Below are positions 1 through 8,636 of a DNA stretch of 64,000 bases, one piece after another. The stretch spans positions 20,715 to 84,714 of the forward strand of contig NZ_LYVO01000025.1 in the NCBI RefSeq assembly GCF_001984055.1, in the 5' to 3' direction. Below the pieces are notes generated by a model, which had not been told where the DNA came from, did no database searches, and saw nothing but the letters and a program-made list of their open reading frames with translations. The translations under genes were made by a program, and so were the position numbers. The stretch is from Variovorax sp. KK3 (GTDB lineage: Bacteria > Pseudomonadota > Gammaproteobacteria > Burkholderiales > Burkholderiaceae_C). Numbering within the stretch: the stretch's first letter is position 1; every line of letters starts with the position of its first letter.

Positions 1-2473
1 GCCCGAAGCCGAGTACTGCGGCCTGCTCCTCGCCGGGCTCGGCTCGCACGTCACCAAGGTGGAGCCCCCGGAGGGCGCGGCATCGCGTCGGCTCGCGCCC
101 TTCGCCGACGACGGCCGCTCGCTCTTTTTCCTGGCCTACGACCGCGACAAATCGTCGGCATTGCTGGACCTGGCAGACCCCGCCGGCCGTGCTGCCCTGC
201 TGGCGCTGCTGGAAGAAGCCGACGTGTTCCTGTGCGGCGGCCTCGCGCAGCTCGAGGCCGCCACGGGACTCGCACTGCCGGAGCTCGCGCGACGCTTCCC
301 GGGCCTGGTCACCGCGCGCATCACACCTTTCGGCGACGACGGGCCATGGAAGGACTATCGCGGCAGCGACCTGGTCCACCTGGCACTCGGCGGCGTGATG
401 ATGAACACCGGCTACGATCCCGACCCCCGCGGCCGCTACGACCTGCCGCCGATCGCGCCGCAGGCCTTCCACGCGAGCCACATCGCATGCGAACAAGCGC
501 TGATCGGCATCCTCGGCGCGCTGCTGCACCGCGCACGCACCGGGGAGGGCCAGGACGTGAGCTGCGCCATCCACACGGCGGTGGCGGTCTCGACCGAGAT
601 GGACCTGATGTCATGGGTGATGCGCGCTGCGCACCAGCACCGCCAGACCTGCCGGCATTCGGCCGAGCTGCTCAATCCCGCCACGCCGATGGCGCAGACG
701 AAGGACGGGCGCTGGAACCTAGGCTGGATGGTGACCGCGGCGGACGAGAAGAAGGTGGTCGAATTCCTGTCGGCCTGGGGCATGGCGGCCGACCTCACCG
801 GCCCGGACCCGAAGCGCGATCCCAAGCGCCGCGACGTGCCCGGGGCCACGCCCTTCGATCCGCACAAGGCCCATGTCTTCGAGGTGGTGCAGCGGCTCGT
901 GCGCAGCTTCCGCTTCGACGACCTGCCGTGGCAGCAAGCGCAGGCGCAAGGCCTCATGTGGGCGCCGCTGCGCAAGCCGCACGAGAACCTCGACGATGCG
1001 CACTGGGCCGCGCGCGGCAGCTACGCGTGGATCGATGGACTGCCCTACCCGCGCAGCAAGTGGATCGGATCGGGCACCTCCTGGGTGGCTGCACGGCCTG
1101 CGCCCGCGCCGGGCGAGCGCCAGCCAACGCAGCACGCCGGTGCCGGCGCCGGCACGCCGCGCACATCGACACCGGCCAGGCTGGCTTCTTCGCGGCTCGG
1201 CAAGCCCTTCGCTTTGCAAGGCATCCGCATCCTCGACTTCTCGTGGTTCCTCGCCTCCGCCGGCGGCACGCGCATGGTCACTGCCCTCGGTGCGGAGTGC
1301 ATCAAGGTCGAATGGAAGGACAACCTCGACAGCCGCCTAGGCGCGATGGCGCCGGTGGGGGGCCGCGATGCGCGCCGCGCCACGACCGACCCGCTGCCCG
1401 GCATCGACGACCCGGCCATGGGCGGCCACTACAACCACAAGAACGCCGGCAAGCGCGGGCTGTCGCTGAACATCCGCGACCCGCGCGGCCTGGAAATCGC
1501 GCGCAGGCTGGTGGCCATCAGCGACGTGGTGGCCGAAGGCTTCTCGCCGGGCGTGATGGACCGCTGGGGGCTGGGCTACGAGGCGATGAAGGCGCTCCGA
1601 CCGGACATCGTCTACGTGCAGCAGTCCGGCATGGGCGCGCACGGCCGCTACGGCCGCATGCGCACGGTCGGTCCGATTGCGGCGGCCTTCACCGGCATCA
1701 GCGAGATGTCCGGCCTGCCCGAGCCCGCGCCGCCGGCCGGCTGGGGTTATTCGTACCTGGACTGGATGGGCGCTTACGGCTTCGCGCAGGCCATCCTCGC
1801 CGGCCTGCTGCATCGCGAGCGTACCGGCCAGGGCCAGTGGATCGACGCCTCGCAGTGCGAGTCGGGCCTGATGCTGACCGGCGTGCAGTGCCTCGAATGG
1901 GCGCTCCACCGCAAGCCCTTCGCACGCACGGGCAACCGCTCGCCTTACGTGCCGGCCGCTCCGCACGGCGCCTACCGCTGCGCCGGCGACGACCACTGGA
2001 TCGCGATCGCCTGCTTCGACGACGCCGACTGGCAGGCGCTGGTGCGCGCCGCGGGCGATCCGGCCGCGCTGCGCGATCCGCGCTTCGCCACGCTCTGTGC
2101 GCGCATCGCGAACCAGGACGCGCTCGACCTGGCCGTCGAAGCCTGGACCTGCACCCAGGAGCGCTACGCCTGCATGGCGCTGCTGCAATCGCAGGGGATC
2201 GCCGCCGGCGTCTGCCAGACCGCCGAGGACCGTTGCGAACACGACCCCCAACTGGCGCAGCAACGATGGATGACCGAGGTGACGGCGCCGCGCATCGGCA
2301 CTTGGCCGATCACCGAATTGCCGGCGCGGCTGTCGAGAACACCGAGCGACGTCGGCGGACTGCCGCAGCGCGGGGCGCCGGTGTATGGGGAGGACAACGA
2401 GTACGTGCTGGGCGAGCTGCTGGGCTATGGCACTGCCGACATTCGCGCGCTGACGCGCGAAGGGGTGATCTGA
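1..2473 (+). CDS. Fused two-domain CaiB/BaiF family III CoA-transferase (5' partial)
   Basis: Family III CoA-transferases move CoA between carboxylic acids through an aspartyl-CoA thioester. The frame is open from the left edge: before the first internal GTG it already reads residues typical of the family N-terminus (YCGLLLAGLG then VTKVEPP), so the true start lies outside the window. Two CaiB domains are joined by a Pro/Ala/Thr-rich linker, the second beginning near nucleotide 1205 (LQGIRILDFSW). The second half carries an Asp in YSYLDWMGAYG at the place expected for the catalytic residue; the first half has AFHASHIACEQ there. I infer that only the second half is catalytic. Single-domain relatives are about 400 residues long. 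It is convergent with the Bug gene that follows. Confidence 0.9.
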   Translation, partial: PEAEYCGLLLAGLGSHVTKVEPPEGAASRRLAPFADDGRSLFFLAYDRDKSSALLDLADPAGRAALLALLEEADVFLCGGLAQLEAATGLALPELARRFPGLVTARITPFGDDGPWKDYRGSDLVHLALGGVMMNTGYDPDPRGRYDLPPIAPQAFHASHIACEQALIGILGALLHRARTGEGQDVSCAIHTAVAVSTEMDLMSWVMRAAHQHRQTCRHSAELLNPATPMAQTKDGRWNLGWMVTAADEKKVVEFLSAWGMAADLTGPDPKRDPKRRDVPGATPFDPHKAHVFEVVQRLVRSFRFDDLPWQQAQAQGLMWAPLRKPHENLDDAHWAARGSYAWIDGLPYPRSKWIGSGTSWVAARPAPAPGERQPTQHAGAGAGTPRTSTPARLASSRLGKPFALQGIRILDFSWFLASAGGTRMVTALGAECIKVEWKDNLDSRLGAMAPVGGRDARRATTDPLPGIDDPAMGGHYNHKNAGKRGLSLNIRDPRGLEIARRLVAISDVVAEGFSPGVMDRWGLGYEAMKALRPDIVYVQQSGMGAHGRYGRMRTVGPIAAAFTGISEMSGLPEPAPPAGWGYSYLDWMGAYGFAQAILAGLLHRERTGQGQWIDASQCESGLMLTGVQCLEWALHRKPFARTGNRSPYVPAAPHGAYRCAGDDHWIAIACFDDADWQALVRAAGDPAALRDPRFATLCARIANQDALDLAVEAWTCTQERYACMALLQSQGIAAGVCQTAEDRCEHDPQLAQQRWMTEVTAPRIGTWPITELPARLSRTPSDVGGLPQRGAPVYGEDNEYVLGELLGYGTADIRALTREGVI

Positions 2474-2560
2474 GCCGGTACGCAACGATCGAGGACAGGC
2501 TGAACGATCGTGCGATGCCCCGCCCCAGCCTGCCGCCAACGGGGCAGGGAGGCAAGTCCC

Positions 2561-3532
2561 TCAGTCCAACCGAATATCCGTCGACTGGATGAACTTCTTC
2601 CACCGCGCGCTGTCCGCCTGGATGGTCTTTTGCAGATAGGCCGCGCTCGTGTCTTCCGCCGGGTCCACGCCGATGTCGCGCATGCGCTGGCGCACGGCCG
2701 GGTCGGCCAGCATCTTCGCGATCTCTTCGTTGAGCCGCTTCACCGCCTCGGGCGGCGTGCCGGCCGGTGCGCAGATGCTGTACCAGGTGTCGACCACGAA
2801 GCCCTTCACGCCCTCTTCTTCCATGGTCGGCAACTCGGGCGCGGCGCCCAGGCGCTTGGGGCCGGTGACGGCCAATGCCCGCAGCTTGCCCGCACGCACC
2901 TGCGGCAGCACCGAGGTGTCGACGAACAGAAAATCGAGCTGGCCGCCCAGCAGGTCGACGATGGCCGGCCCGCTGCCGCGGTAGGGCACGTGCACCACCG
3001 GCGAGCCGGTGAGCTGGCGGAACATCTCGCCCGACAGGTGCGGCGTGGAGCCGTTGCCGGCCGAGCCGTAGTTGATGCGCCCGGGCTTCGCCTTGGCCAT
3101 TGCGATCAGGTCCTTCACCGAATGCACCGGGCTCGATGCATTGACCACCAGCACGTTCGAGTTGGTGAAGATCATCGACACCGGCGCGAAGTCCTTGACC
3201 GGGTCGAAGGGCAGCTTCGAATACAGGTGCGGGTTGATCGCCATCGTGCTGTTGACGGCCATCAGCAGCGTGTAGCCGTCCGGCTGCGCCTTGGCGACCT
3301 GGCCCGCGCCGAGCGCGCCGTTGGCACCGGGCTTGTAGTCGACCACGATGCGCTCGCCCAGCTTGGGGCCCAGCGCCTCGCTCACGATGTTGCCGAAGGT
3401 GGTGCCCATGCCGCCAGGCGGATACGGCACCACCAGCACGATGGGCTTCTCGGGATAGGCGGCCAGCGCCGGCCATGCGGCGCCCGCGGCCAGAGACCCG
3501 ATCGTGATGCGAAGAAACTGCTTGCGGTTCAT
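2561..3532 (-). CDS. Bug/TctC family periplasmic solute receptor
   Basis: This is a tripartite-tricarboxylate-type (Bug) substrate-binding protein of 323 residues, the usual length. A signal peptide (about residues 1-24, ending PALA) is followed by the family hallmarks YPEKPI, VPYPPGG, YKPGANGA and PDGYTLL. Such proteins bind small carboxylates in the periplasm; the ligand cannot be read from sequence. It is the last gene of a minus-strand operon starting at the nitroreductase, and its ATG overlaps the stop of the SnoaL-like gene by four bases (ATGA). No TctA or TctB membrane genes are nearby. Confidence 0.93.
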   Translation of the reverse strand: MNRKQFLRITIGSLAAGAAWPALAAYPEKPIVLVVPYPPGGMGTTFGNIVSEALGPKLGERIVVDYKPGANGALGAGQVAKAQPDGYTLLMAVNSTMAINPHLYSKLPFDPVKDFAPVSMIFTNSNVLVVNASSPVHSVKDLIAMAKAKPGRINYGSAGNGSTPHLSGEMFRQLTGSPVVHVPYRGSGPAIVDLLGGQLDFLFVDTSVLPQVRAGKLRALAVTGPKRLGAAPELPTMEEEGVKGFVVDTWYSICAPAGTPPEAVKRLNEEIAKMLADPAVRQRMRDIGVDPAEDTSAAYLQKTIQADSARWKKFIQSTDIRLD

Positions 3533-4119
3533 GGCTCGATCCCCAATGCGCGTCGTTGCCGGAAGATGAAGTCGTCCTGGTTGCGCTGCCCGGTCTGCTG
3601 CGATGCGGGCGGCGTCGGCTGGTCGGCGGGCACGGGCACGAACTGCTTCCAGTCAGCCACCAGCGTGCGATGCGCGATCTTCCAGCGGCGATCGTCCCGC
3701 CGCTCGAAACGGTCGACGTAGCGCGAGCAGGTCATGAGGTCCATGCCGCCGTCGCCGGTGCCGGCCTTGCCGCCGGCGAGCTGGTCGAGCGCGGCGCGGG
3801 CCTCTGCCGGGTAGCGCTGCGTGGTGCGCACGTAGGTCTCGACCAGCGCGAGGTCGGAGCCGGCAAATTCGATCAGCAGGTTGCTCACCGCGTGCATCGA
3901 AAACGGAATGGCTGCGTGACGCTTGCTGATCCAGTCGACCAGCCCGTCGACCGGGCCGTCGTAGGCGCCGTGCATGTCGATCGCGTCGGCATGGAACACG
4001 TCGCGGATGCCGCTGAAGTCGAGCCTGTCCACCGCGCGGCACCAGCGGTACATGCAGTCCTGGATCTGCATGCGGTCGGCGATGCGCTCGGGCGAATAGT
4101 CGTCGAGCGTCATCGTCAT
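3529..4119 (-). CDS. SnoaL/NTF2-like protein
   Basis: The 196-residue protein has the pattern of the SnoaL_4/NTF2-like fold: an N-terminal helix with IQDCMYRWCRAVDRLD, a central HAVSNLLIEF strand, and a C-terminal SRYVDRFERRDDRRWKIAHR pattern ending in DW. Relatives include steroid isomerases, polyketide cyclases, ring-hydroxylating dioxygenase beta subunits and proteins of unknown activity. The ATG at 4119 is chosen because it overlaps the upstream Bug stop (ATGA); a second in-frame ATG lies two codons inside. A continuous open frame upstream runs through the Bug gene in the wrong phase and is not coding. The substrate is unknown. Confidence 0.85.
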   Translation of the reverse strand: MTMTLDDYSPERIADRMQIQDCMYRWCRAVDRLDFSGIRDVFHADAIDMHGAYDGPVDGLVDWISKRHAAIPFSMHAVSNLLIEFAGSDLALVETYVRTTQRYPAEARAALDQLAGGKAGTGDGGMDLMTCSRYVDRFERRDDRRWKIAHRTLVADWKQFVPVPADQPTPPASQQTGQRNQDDFIFRQRRALGIEP

Positions 4120-5090
4120 TCCGCCTCGATGCCGGCCTTGGCGATCACGCCGGTCCACAGCGCATGATCGCGCTTCATCATGTCGCCGAAGCTCGCTGCA
4201 CTGGCGGGGCGCGGGAACATGCCCAAGGCCTTGAGCTTGGCCTGCATGCCCGGCTCGGCGATCGACTTGTTCATCGCGTCGTTGAGCTTCGCGATCACCT
4301 CGGGCGGCGTGCCCGCCGGCGCCGAGAGGCCGAAGAAGGCGTTGACCGCGAAGTTGGGCAGCGTCTCCGAGATGGCCGGCACCTCGGGCAGCAGCGGGCT
4401 GCGCTTCTCGCTCGACACCGCCAGCATCTTCACGCGGCCCGAGCTCACGAAGGAGTTGATCGCGTCCGAAGGCGTGGTCAGCGCCACCTTCACTTCGCCG
4501 GCCAGCACCGCATTGACCGCCTGCGCCGCGCCCTGGTAAGGCACGAACACCATCTTCAAACCGGCAGCCTGATTGAACGATTCCGTCGCCAGGTGCGCGA
4601 GCGACCCGCGCCCGGCCGACGAGAACTCCAGCTTGCCCGGATTGGCACGCGCGTAGTCCACCAGCTGCTGTATGTTGGTGGCCGGCACCACCGGGTTGAC
4701 CAGGAAGACCATCGGCGTGGCGGCGATCAGCCCGACGGGCGTGAGGTCCTTCTGCGCGTCGTAGTTGGCCGTCTTCTGCAGCATCGGCGTGGTGACGGTC
4801 GAGTTGCCCACCTGCAGCAGCGTGTAGCCGTCGGCCGGCGCGTTCTTGACGAACACGGTGCCCATCGAGCCGCTCGCGCCGAGCCGGTTCTCCACCACGA
4901 TGGGCTGGCCCAGGTGGCGCTGCAGCGGCTCCTGCAGCGAGCGCACCAGCACGTCGCCGGTGCCGCCCGCGGCGAAGGGCACGACGATCTTGATCGGGCG
5001 GCTCGGAAAGGTGTCGGCCTGCGCGCTGCCGAGCGCCAGCGCCGAAAGCGCGAGCGCCGACAAGGCCAGCCATTGGCGTCGGAACATCAT
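4116..5090 (-). CDS. Bug/TctC family periplasmic solute receptor
   Basis: This 324-residue Bug receptor has a signal peptide ending near residue 25 (LGSAQA), followed by FPSRPIKIVVPFAAGG, VENRLGASGS and ADGYTLL. A Shine-Dalgarno GGAGAC lies just before the ATG. It is the second Bug gene of the nitroreductase-thiolase operon. Two different receptors in one operon suggest either two related ligands or a sensory role for one of them, which is an inference. The stop overlaps the start of the SnoaL-like gene. Confidence 0.93.
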   Translation of the reverse strand: MMFRRQWLALSALALSALALGSAQADTFPSRPIKIVVPFAAGGTGDVLVRSLQEPLQRHLGQPIVVENRLGASGSMGTVFVKNAPADGYTLLQVGNSTVTTPMLQKTANYDAQKDLTPVGLIAATPMVFLVNPVVPATNIQQLVDYARANPGKLEFSSAGRGSLAHLATESFNQAAGLKMVFVPYQGAAQAVNAVLAGEVKVALTTPSDAINSFVSSGRVKMLAVSSEKRSPLLPEVPAISETLPNFAVNAFFGLSAPAGTPPEVIAKLNDAMNKSIAEPGMQAKLKALGMFPRPASAASFGDMMKRDHALWTGVIAKAGIEAE

Positions 5091-5138
5091 GGTTTGTCTC
5101 CTGGAATCGTGGAAAGGAAAAAGGTGCCGCCGGCTCGG

Positions 5139-5525
5139 TCAGCCCGCGGGCTTGAAGACCGGAAAGGCGCGCGAGTCGGGGTGCTGCCAGTCGACCGCCA
5201 CGGCCTGGCCGATGGACAGGCTGTCATACGGCGCGTCGATGCGCGCGAGCAGGCGCGGCCCTTCATCGAGTTGCACCAGCGCCATCGCGTAAGGCACCTT
5301 GTCGGCCAGATGCGCTGGGCCGACGCGGCTCAGCGTCAGCGCGAAGATCGTGCCGCGGCCGCTCGCTTCGCGCCACATCACACCGGCTTCGCTGTACAGG
5401 CTCTGTGGTCGCGGATAGAACTGGGCGCGGCCGTTGCCGCGGTCGAACTGCAGCATCAGCCGGCCGTCGCGCAGGCCTTCGACGAACGGGGCGCCCACGT
5501 CGGGCAAGGTGGGGGTCTTGCTCAT
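5139..5525 (-). CDS. DUF35 OB-fold protein without zinc-ribbon cysteines
   Basis: The 128-residue protein has the DUF35 OB-fold pattern (GRGTIFALTLSRVG, YAMALVQLDEGPRLLARI, IGQAVAVDW). DUF35 proteins pair with thiolase-fold enzymes encoded next door, as in the Ltp2/ChsH2 retro-aldolase of steroid side-chain breakdown. The N-terminal rubredoxin-like ribbon normally carries four cysteines; here the segment reads FDRGNGRAQFYPRPQSLYS with none. It therefore probably acts as a structural or channelling partner without zinc. Its ATG overlaps the thiolase stop (ATGA), which supports a two-subunit complex. Confidence 0.85.
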   Translation of the reverse strand: MSKTPTLPDVGAPFVEGLRDGRLMLQFDRGNGRAQFYPRPQSLYSEAGVMWREASGRGTIFALTLSRVGPAHLADKVPYAMALVQLDEGPRLLARIDAPYDSLSIGQAVAVDWQHPDSRAFPVFKPAG

Positions 5526-6703
5526 TGGCTCCGCTCCAGCAGCATCACGGTACTGGTGCCCCAGGTGCGGGCGTACTGGATCACGCCGATGCCCGATAGC
5601 ATGGCGCTGCCGGCGTCGCGCACCTGCCGCGCACCGGCCTCGCCGAACATCTGGCGCAGGCACTCGACGAGGTTGACGCCACCGCCGGCCAGGCCGGGCT
5701 GGCCGGCCGAGATCTGGCCGCCGCCGGTGTTGAGCGGCAGCTCGCCATGCCATGTCATGTCGTGCGCCATGACGAAGGCGCCGCCCTCGCCCGGGCCGCA
5801 GAAGCCGCATTGCTCCAGCTGCAGGATCAGCGCGATCAGGAAGTCGTCGTACCAGTGCAGCATCTTCACGTCCGACGGCTTCCATCCCACGGTGCCGAAA
5901 GCGCGCGGCGCCACGTCGGTGAAGCCGGTCTTGAGCATGTCGCCGCTGGCTTCCGCCGGGTCGAAGTTGATGCGCTCGGCGTAGGCGACCGGATGCACGA
6001 GCTTCTCGAAGCCCATCTCGCGCGCGCGCCGCGTCGACATGACCAGCACCGCGCTCGCGCCGTCGCAGCGCATCACGCAATCGAGGATGCGCAGCGGATC
6101 GGAGATGAGCTTCGACTCGAGGTAGTCGCGCTCGGTGAGCGGCTTGCGCAGCACTTCGCAGGCGTTGTCGTTGAGCAGGGCTCCCTCGCGCTGCGTGACG
6201 GCGAGCTTGGCCAGCGCATCGTGCGGCAGGCCGTGGCGCTGGTCGTACACGTTCGACAGCAGCGCGAAGGCCGACAGCGGGCCCGCGTAGCCGGCCGGGT
6301 CGCAGTATTCGGTGCGATGGCCCGACTGCACCGAGCGATCGACGGTGGAGACCGCGTCGGACGCGAGGCACAGCACGATGTCGCACAGGCCGGCCTGGAT
6401 GGCGGCGGCCGCGCGCGCGATGTTGCCGCCCGACGACGCGCCGCCGATCTCGGTGGCCTGGCACCAGGTGACCGAGAGACCCAGCCCTTCAGCCAGCAGG
6501 TTGCTGTAGAACGGGTTGCCGCCTTCGCTCATGGCGAGCGTGGTGGCGAAGCCGTCGATGCGCGAGCGCTCGATGCCCGTCTGCGCGAGCAGCCGGTCGA
6601 CGGCCTCGCCGGCCAGCGACAGCGCAGTGCGGCCACTGCGGCGCACCAGCTTGGTTTCGGCATAGCCGACGATGGCGATGCTGCGGTCTGCGAGGGACTT
6701 CAT
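5522..6703 (-). CDS. Thiolase-fold (SCP2/Ltp-type) enzyme, probable aldolase or atypical thiolase
   Basis: This 393-residue protein is a thiolase-superfamily member of the lipid-transfer (Ltp) branch. It starts IAIVGYAETKL, has GGASSGG near residues 87-93 where thiolases carry the nucleophilic Cys, and NTGGGQISAGQPG near 325-337 where GHP is usual. Both the Cys and the His are replaced. In Ltp2-type enzymes the loss of Cys goes with retro-aldol cleavage of beta-hydroxyacyl-CoA, and a Tyr-containing HWYDDF segment is present near residue 285. I infer a C-C cleaving aldolase working with the adjacent DUF35 protein. Thiolase or structural roles are alternatives. Confidence 0.85.
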   Translation of the reverse strand: MKSLADRSIAIVGYAETKLVRRSGRTALSLAGEAVDRLLAQTGIERSRIDGFATTLAMSEGGNPFYSNLLAEGLGLSVTWCQATEIGGASSGGNIARAAAAIQAGLCDIVLCLASDAVSTVDRSVQSGHRTEYCDPAGYAGPLSAFALLSNVYDQRHGLPHDALAKLAVTQREGALLNDNACEVLRKPLTERDYLESKLISDPLRILDCVMRCDGASAVLVMSTRRAREMGFEKLVHPVAYAERINFDPAEASGDMLKTGFTDVAPRAFGTVGWKPSDVKMLHWYDDFLIALILQLEQCGFCGPGEGGAFVMAHDMTWHGELPLNTGGGQISAGQPGLAGGGVNLVECLRQMFGEAGARQVRDAGSAMLSGIGVIQYARTWGTSTVMLLERSQ

Positions 6704-6716
6704 CCGGCCACGCCCC

Positions 6717-7400
6717 TCATGCGTCCACGAACTGCACGGCCTGCTCGAGCGGTGCGCGTGTGGTGCGGAAGCCGTTGGCGGGATGCGCGGTGTCTTCGTA
6801 GCCGAAGGAAATGCCGCACACCATCGGGCGTTCGGCGTCGATGCCGAGCTCCTGCTTGATCAGTGCCGCCTGATGCGCCAGCGCGGCCTGCGGAATGGCG
6901 CCGAGGCCATGGGCCTGCATCGCGAGCAGCACGACCTGCACGTAGCCGCCCACATCGACCGCGCCGTAGACGCCGAGGCCCGGATCGCTGGTCAGGATGG
7001 CGACATGCGGCGCGCCGAAGAAGCGGAAGTTCTCGAGCGTCTGGCGTGCATAGCCTTCCTTGTCGCCGCGCTCCACGCCCACCGCGCTGTAGAGGCGAAA
7101 GCCGCAGTCGCGCCGGCGGTCGAGGTACACGCCGCGGTAGTCGTGCGGAAACGGAAAGTCGGTGGCGCCGCCCTCGCCTGCGCGTTCGGCGGCGATCAGC
7201 TTCGTGCGCAGCCGTTCGGTCGCTTCGCCCGACAGCACGTTGACCTGCCAGGCCTGCGAGTTGCACCAGGAGGCCGCGCGCTGGGCCGTGCGCAGCACCG
7301 ATTCGATGGTGGCGCGCTCCACCTGCTGCGGGAGGAAAGCACGACAACTGTGGCGCTGCGCGAGCAGCGAATCCAGCACCTGGGCGGGGGTTTCGTTCAT
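6717..7400 (-). CDS. Nitroreductase family FMN oxidoreductase
   Basis: The 227-residue protein shows nitroreductase hallmarks: RHSCRAF near the N-terminus (FMN phosphate contact), AQRAASWCNSQAW, and GLGAIPQAAL followed by VCGISFGYED. Family members reduce nitro groups, quinones or enoyl/enone C=C bonds with NAD(P)H. In an acyl-CoA cluster an enone or dienoyl reductase role is plausible but unproven. It is the first gene of a six-gene minus-strand operon (nitroreductase, thiolase, DUF35, Bug, SnoaL, Bug), and its promoter region contains the TGGT-N3-ACCA operator shared with the divergent Bug gene. Confidence 0.9.
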   Translation of the reverse strand: MNETPAQVLDSLLAQRHSCRAFLPQQVERATIESVLRTAQRAASWCNSQAWQVNVLSGEATERLRTKLIAAERAGEGGATDFPFPHDYRGVYLDRRRDCGFRLYSAVGVERGDKEGYARQTLENFRFFGAPHVAILTSDPGLGVYGAVDVGGYVQVVLLAMQAHGLGAIPQAALAHQAALIKQELGIDAERPMVCGISFGYEDTAHPANGFRTTRAPLEQAVQFVDA

Positions 7401-7431
7401 CGTGAAATGCTAGATTGGTTGCATTGTTGAA

Positions 7432-7442
7432 TGGTTAGACCA
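7432..7442. promoter_or_regulatory. FadR/GntR-type operator (site 1), next to a TATAAT -10 element
   Basis: The sequence TGGTTAGACCA matches the FadR-subfamily GntR consensus TNGTNNNACNA. A perfect TATAAT (7444-7449) begins two bases downstream and reads toward the Bug gene, so a bound protein would cover the promoter. A clear -35 is not seen. The site lies between the divergent nitroreductase and Bug genes. The likely ligand is the GntR protein encoded near 17.5 kb. Confidence 0.75.
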
Positions 7443-7532
7443 ATATAATAAACTGCGTGCGTGATGTCAAACGACCCGCGGCTTGCGGGCGCACACCGCC
7501 GATCGTTCCCACACCCGATGAAGGAGACACAC

Positions 7533-8513
7533 ATGACCGAGTGCCGCATCCAGCGCCGCACCCTGCTTGCCGCCGGCGCAGTTGCCATCGCAGCCCCGCC
7601 GCTGTGGGCGCAGGAGCCCTACCCGTCGCGCCCGATCAAGATCCTTGTCGGGGCCGGCGCTGGCGGCACCACCGACCTCACGGCCCGGCTTGTGGGCGAG
7701 AAGATGGGCAAGCTGCTCGGCCAACCGGTGGTCATCGAGAACCGGCCCGGGGCATCGGGCACGCTGTCGGTCGCGCAGACCGTCCGCGCGCCGGCCGACG
7801 GCTACACGCTGGTCTGGGTGGGCAACAGCGTGATGGCGATCTCGCCCTATCTCTACAAGGCGCCGGGTTACGACGTGAAGACGGTCATCACCGTCGGCCA
7901 GGCCACGACCTCGGGCTTCATCCTGGTGGCCTCGCCGACGCTGGGGGTGAACAACGTGAAGGAGCTGGTGGCCTACGGCAAGGCGAACCCCGGCAAGCTG
8001 AGCTTCGGCTCCAACGGCGTGAACGGCAGCCTGCACCTGCTGGCGGAGTTGCTGAAGAGCGAAGGTGGCTTCGATGCGCTGCACGTGCCCTACAAGGGCG
8101 GCGCGGAATCGGCGGCGGCGATCATGGGCGGCAACATCCACTTCCTGTTCGACGCGCTGTCTTCCAACATTCCGCTGGTGCGCTCGGGCAAGCTCAAGGC
8201 GCTGGCGGTGACCGGGCCGCAGCGCGAGAAGGAATTGCCCGAGGTGCCGACGATGGCCGAGCAGGGCTTTCCGGGGATGACGACCGAGGTATTTTTCGGG
8301 CTCGTGGCGGCGCCGGGTACGCCGCATGCGGTGGTGGTGAAGCTCAACGAGACCCTGAAGACGGCGCTGGCCGATCCGGCGGTGCGCGAGGCGCTGGAGC
8401 GGTCGGGCAATCAGCCGAAGTACAGCACGCCGCAGCAGTTTCGGGCCCTTGTCGACAAGGAGGGGGCGCGGTTCGAGGCGTTGTTGCAGGCCAAGGGGAT
8501 TCAGCCGGAGTGA
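7533..8513 (+). CDS. Bug/TctC family periplasmic solute receptor
   Basis: This is a 326-residue Bug receptor with a signal peptide ending PPLWA and the motifs YPSRPIKILVG, ENRPGASG and ADGYTLVWVG. The ATG at 7533 is chosen because AAGGAG lies seven bases upstream and the mature family start follows; an in-frame upstream ATG would add a non-signal-like leader. It is a single-gene unit divergent from the nitroreductase operon and shares its operator region. The ligand is unknown. Confidence 0.93.
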   Translation: MTECRIQRRTLLAAGAVAIAAPPLWAQEPYPSRPIKILVGAGAGGTTDLTARLVGEKMGKLLGQPVVIENRPGASGTLSVAQTVRAPADGYTLVWVGNSVMAISPYLYKAPGYDVKTVITVGQATTSGFILVASPTLGVNNVKELVAYGKANPGKLSFGSNGVNGSLHLLAELLKSEGGFDALHVPYKGGAESAAAIMGGNIHFLFDALSSNIPLVRSGKLKALAVTGPQREKELPEVPTMAEQGFPGMTTEVFFGLVAAPGTPHAVVVKLNETLKTALADPAVREALERSGNQPKYSTPQQFRALVDKEGARFEALLQAKGIQPE

Positions 8514-8636
8514 ACTGGAGCGCGGAGATTGAGGAGCCAACGGTCGGGGCGGGCTCAGGCCGGCGGGGGACATGAACGGAGTCGGCCACCCGCCGCCCTC
8601 GGCCCGCCCCAGGCGTCGGCCACGCGAACCCTGCAG

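Noticed and set aside
1337..2539. Long antisense frame to the CaiB gene
   Set aside because: Its composition is that of antisense GC-rich codons (His, Arg, Val, Gly), with no domain, no ribosome site and no promoter.
2529..2548. CCTGCC/GGCAGG stem between the convergent CaiB and Bug genes as a terminator
   Set aside because: The six-base stem has no U-run on either side, so a terminator cannot be claimed.
232..2592. A 786-codon open frame overlapping the fused CaiB gene in another phase
   Set aside because: It is extremely Arg/Gly/Pro/His-rich and has no motif. GC-rich coding DNA makes long alternative frames; the CaiB frame has clear family motifs.
7415..7419. Additional TTGGT half-sites near operators (also at 37870)
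   Set aside because: They lack the inverted ACCA partner at three bases; chance occurrence is likely.
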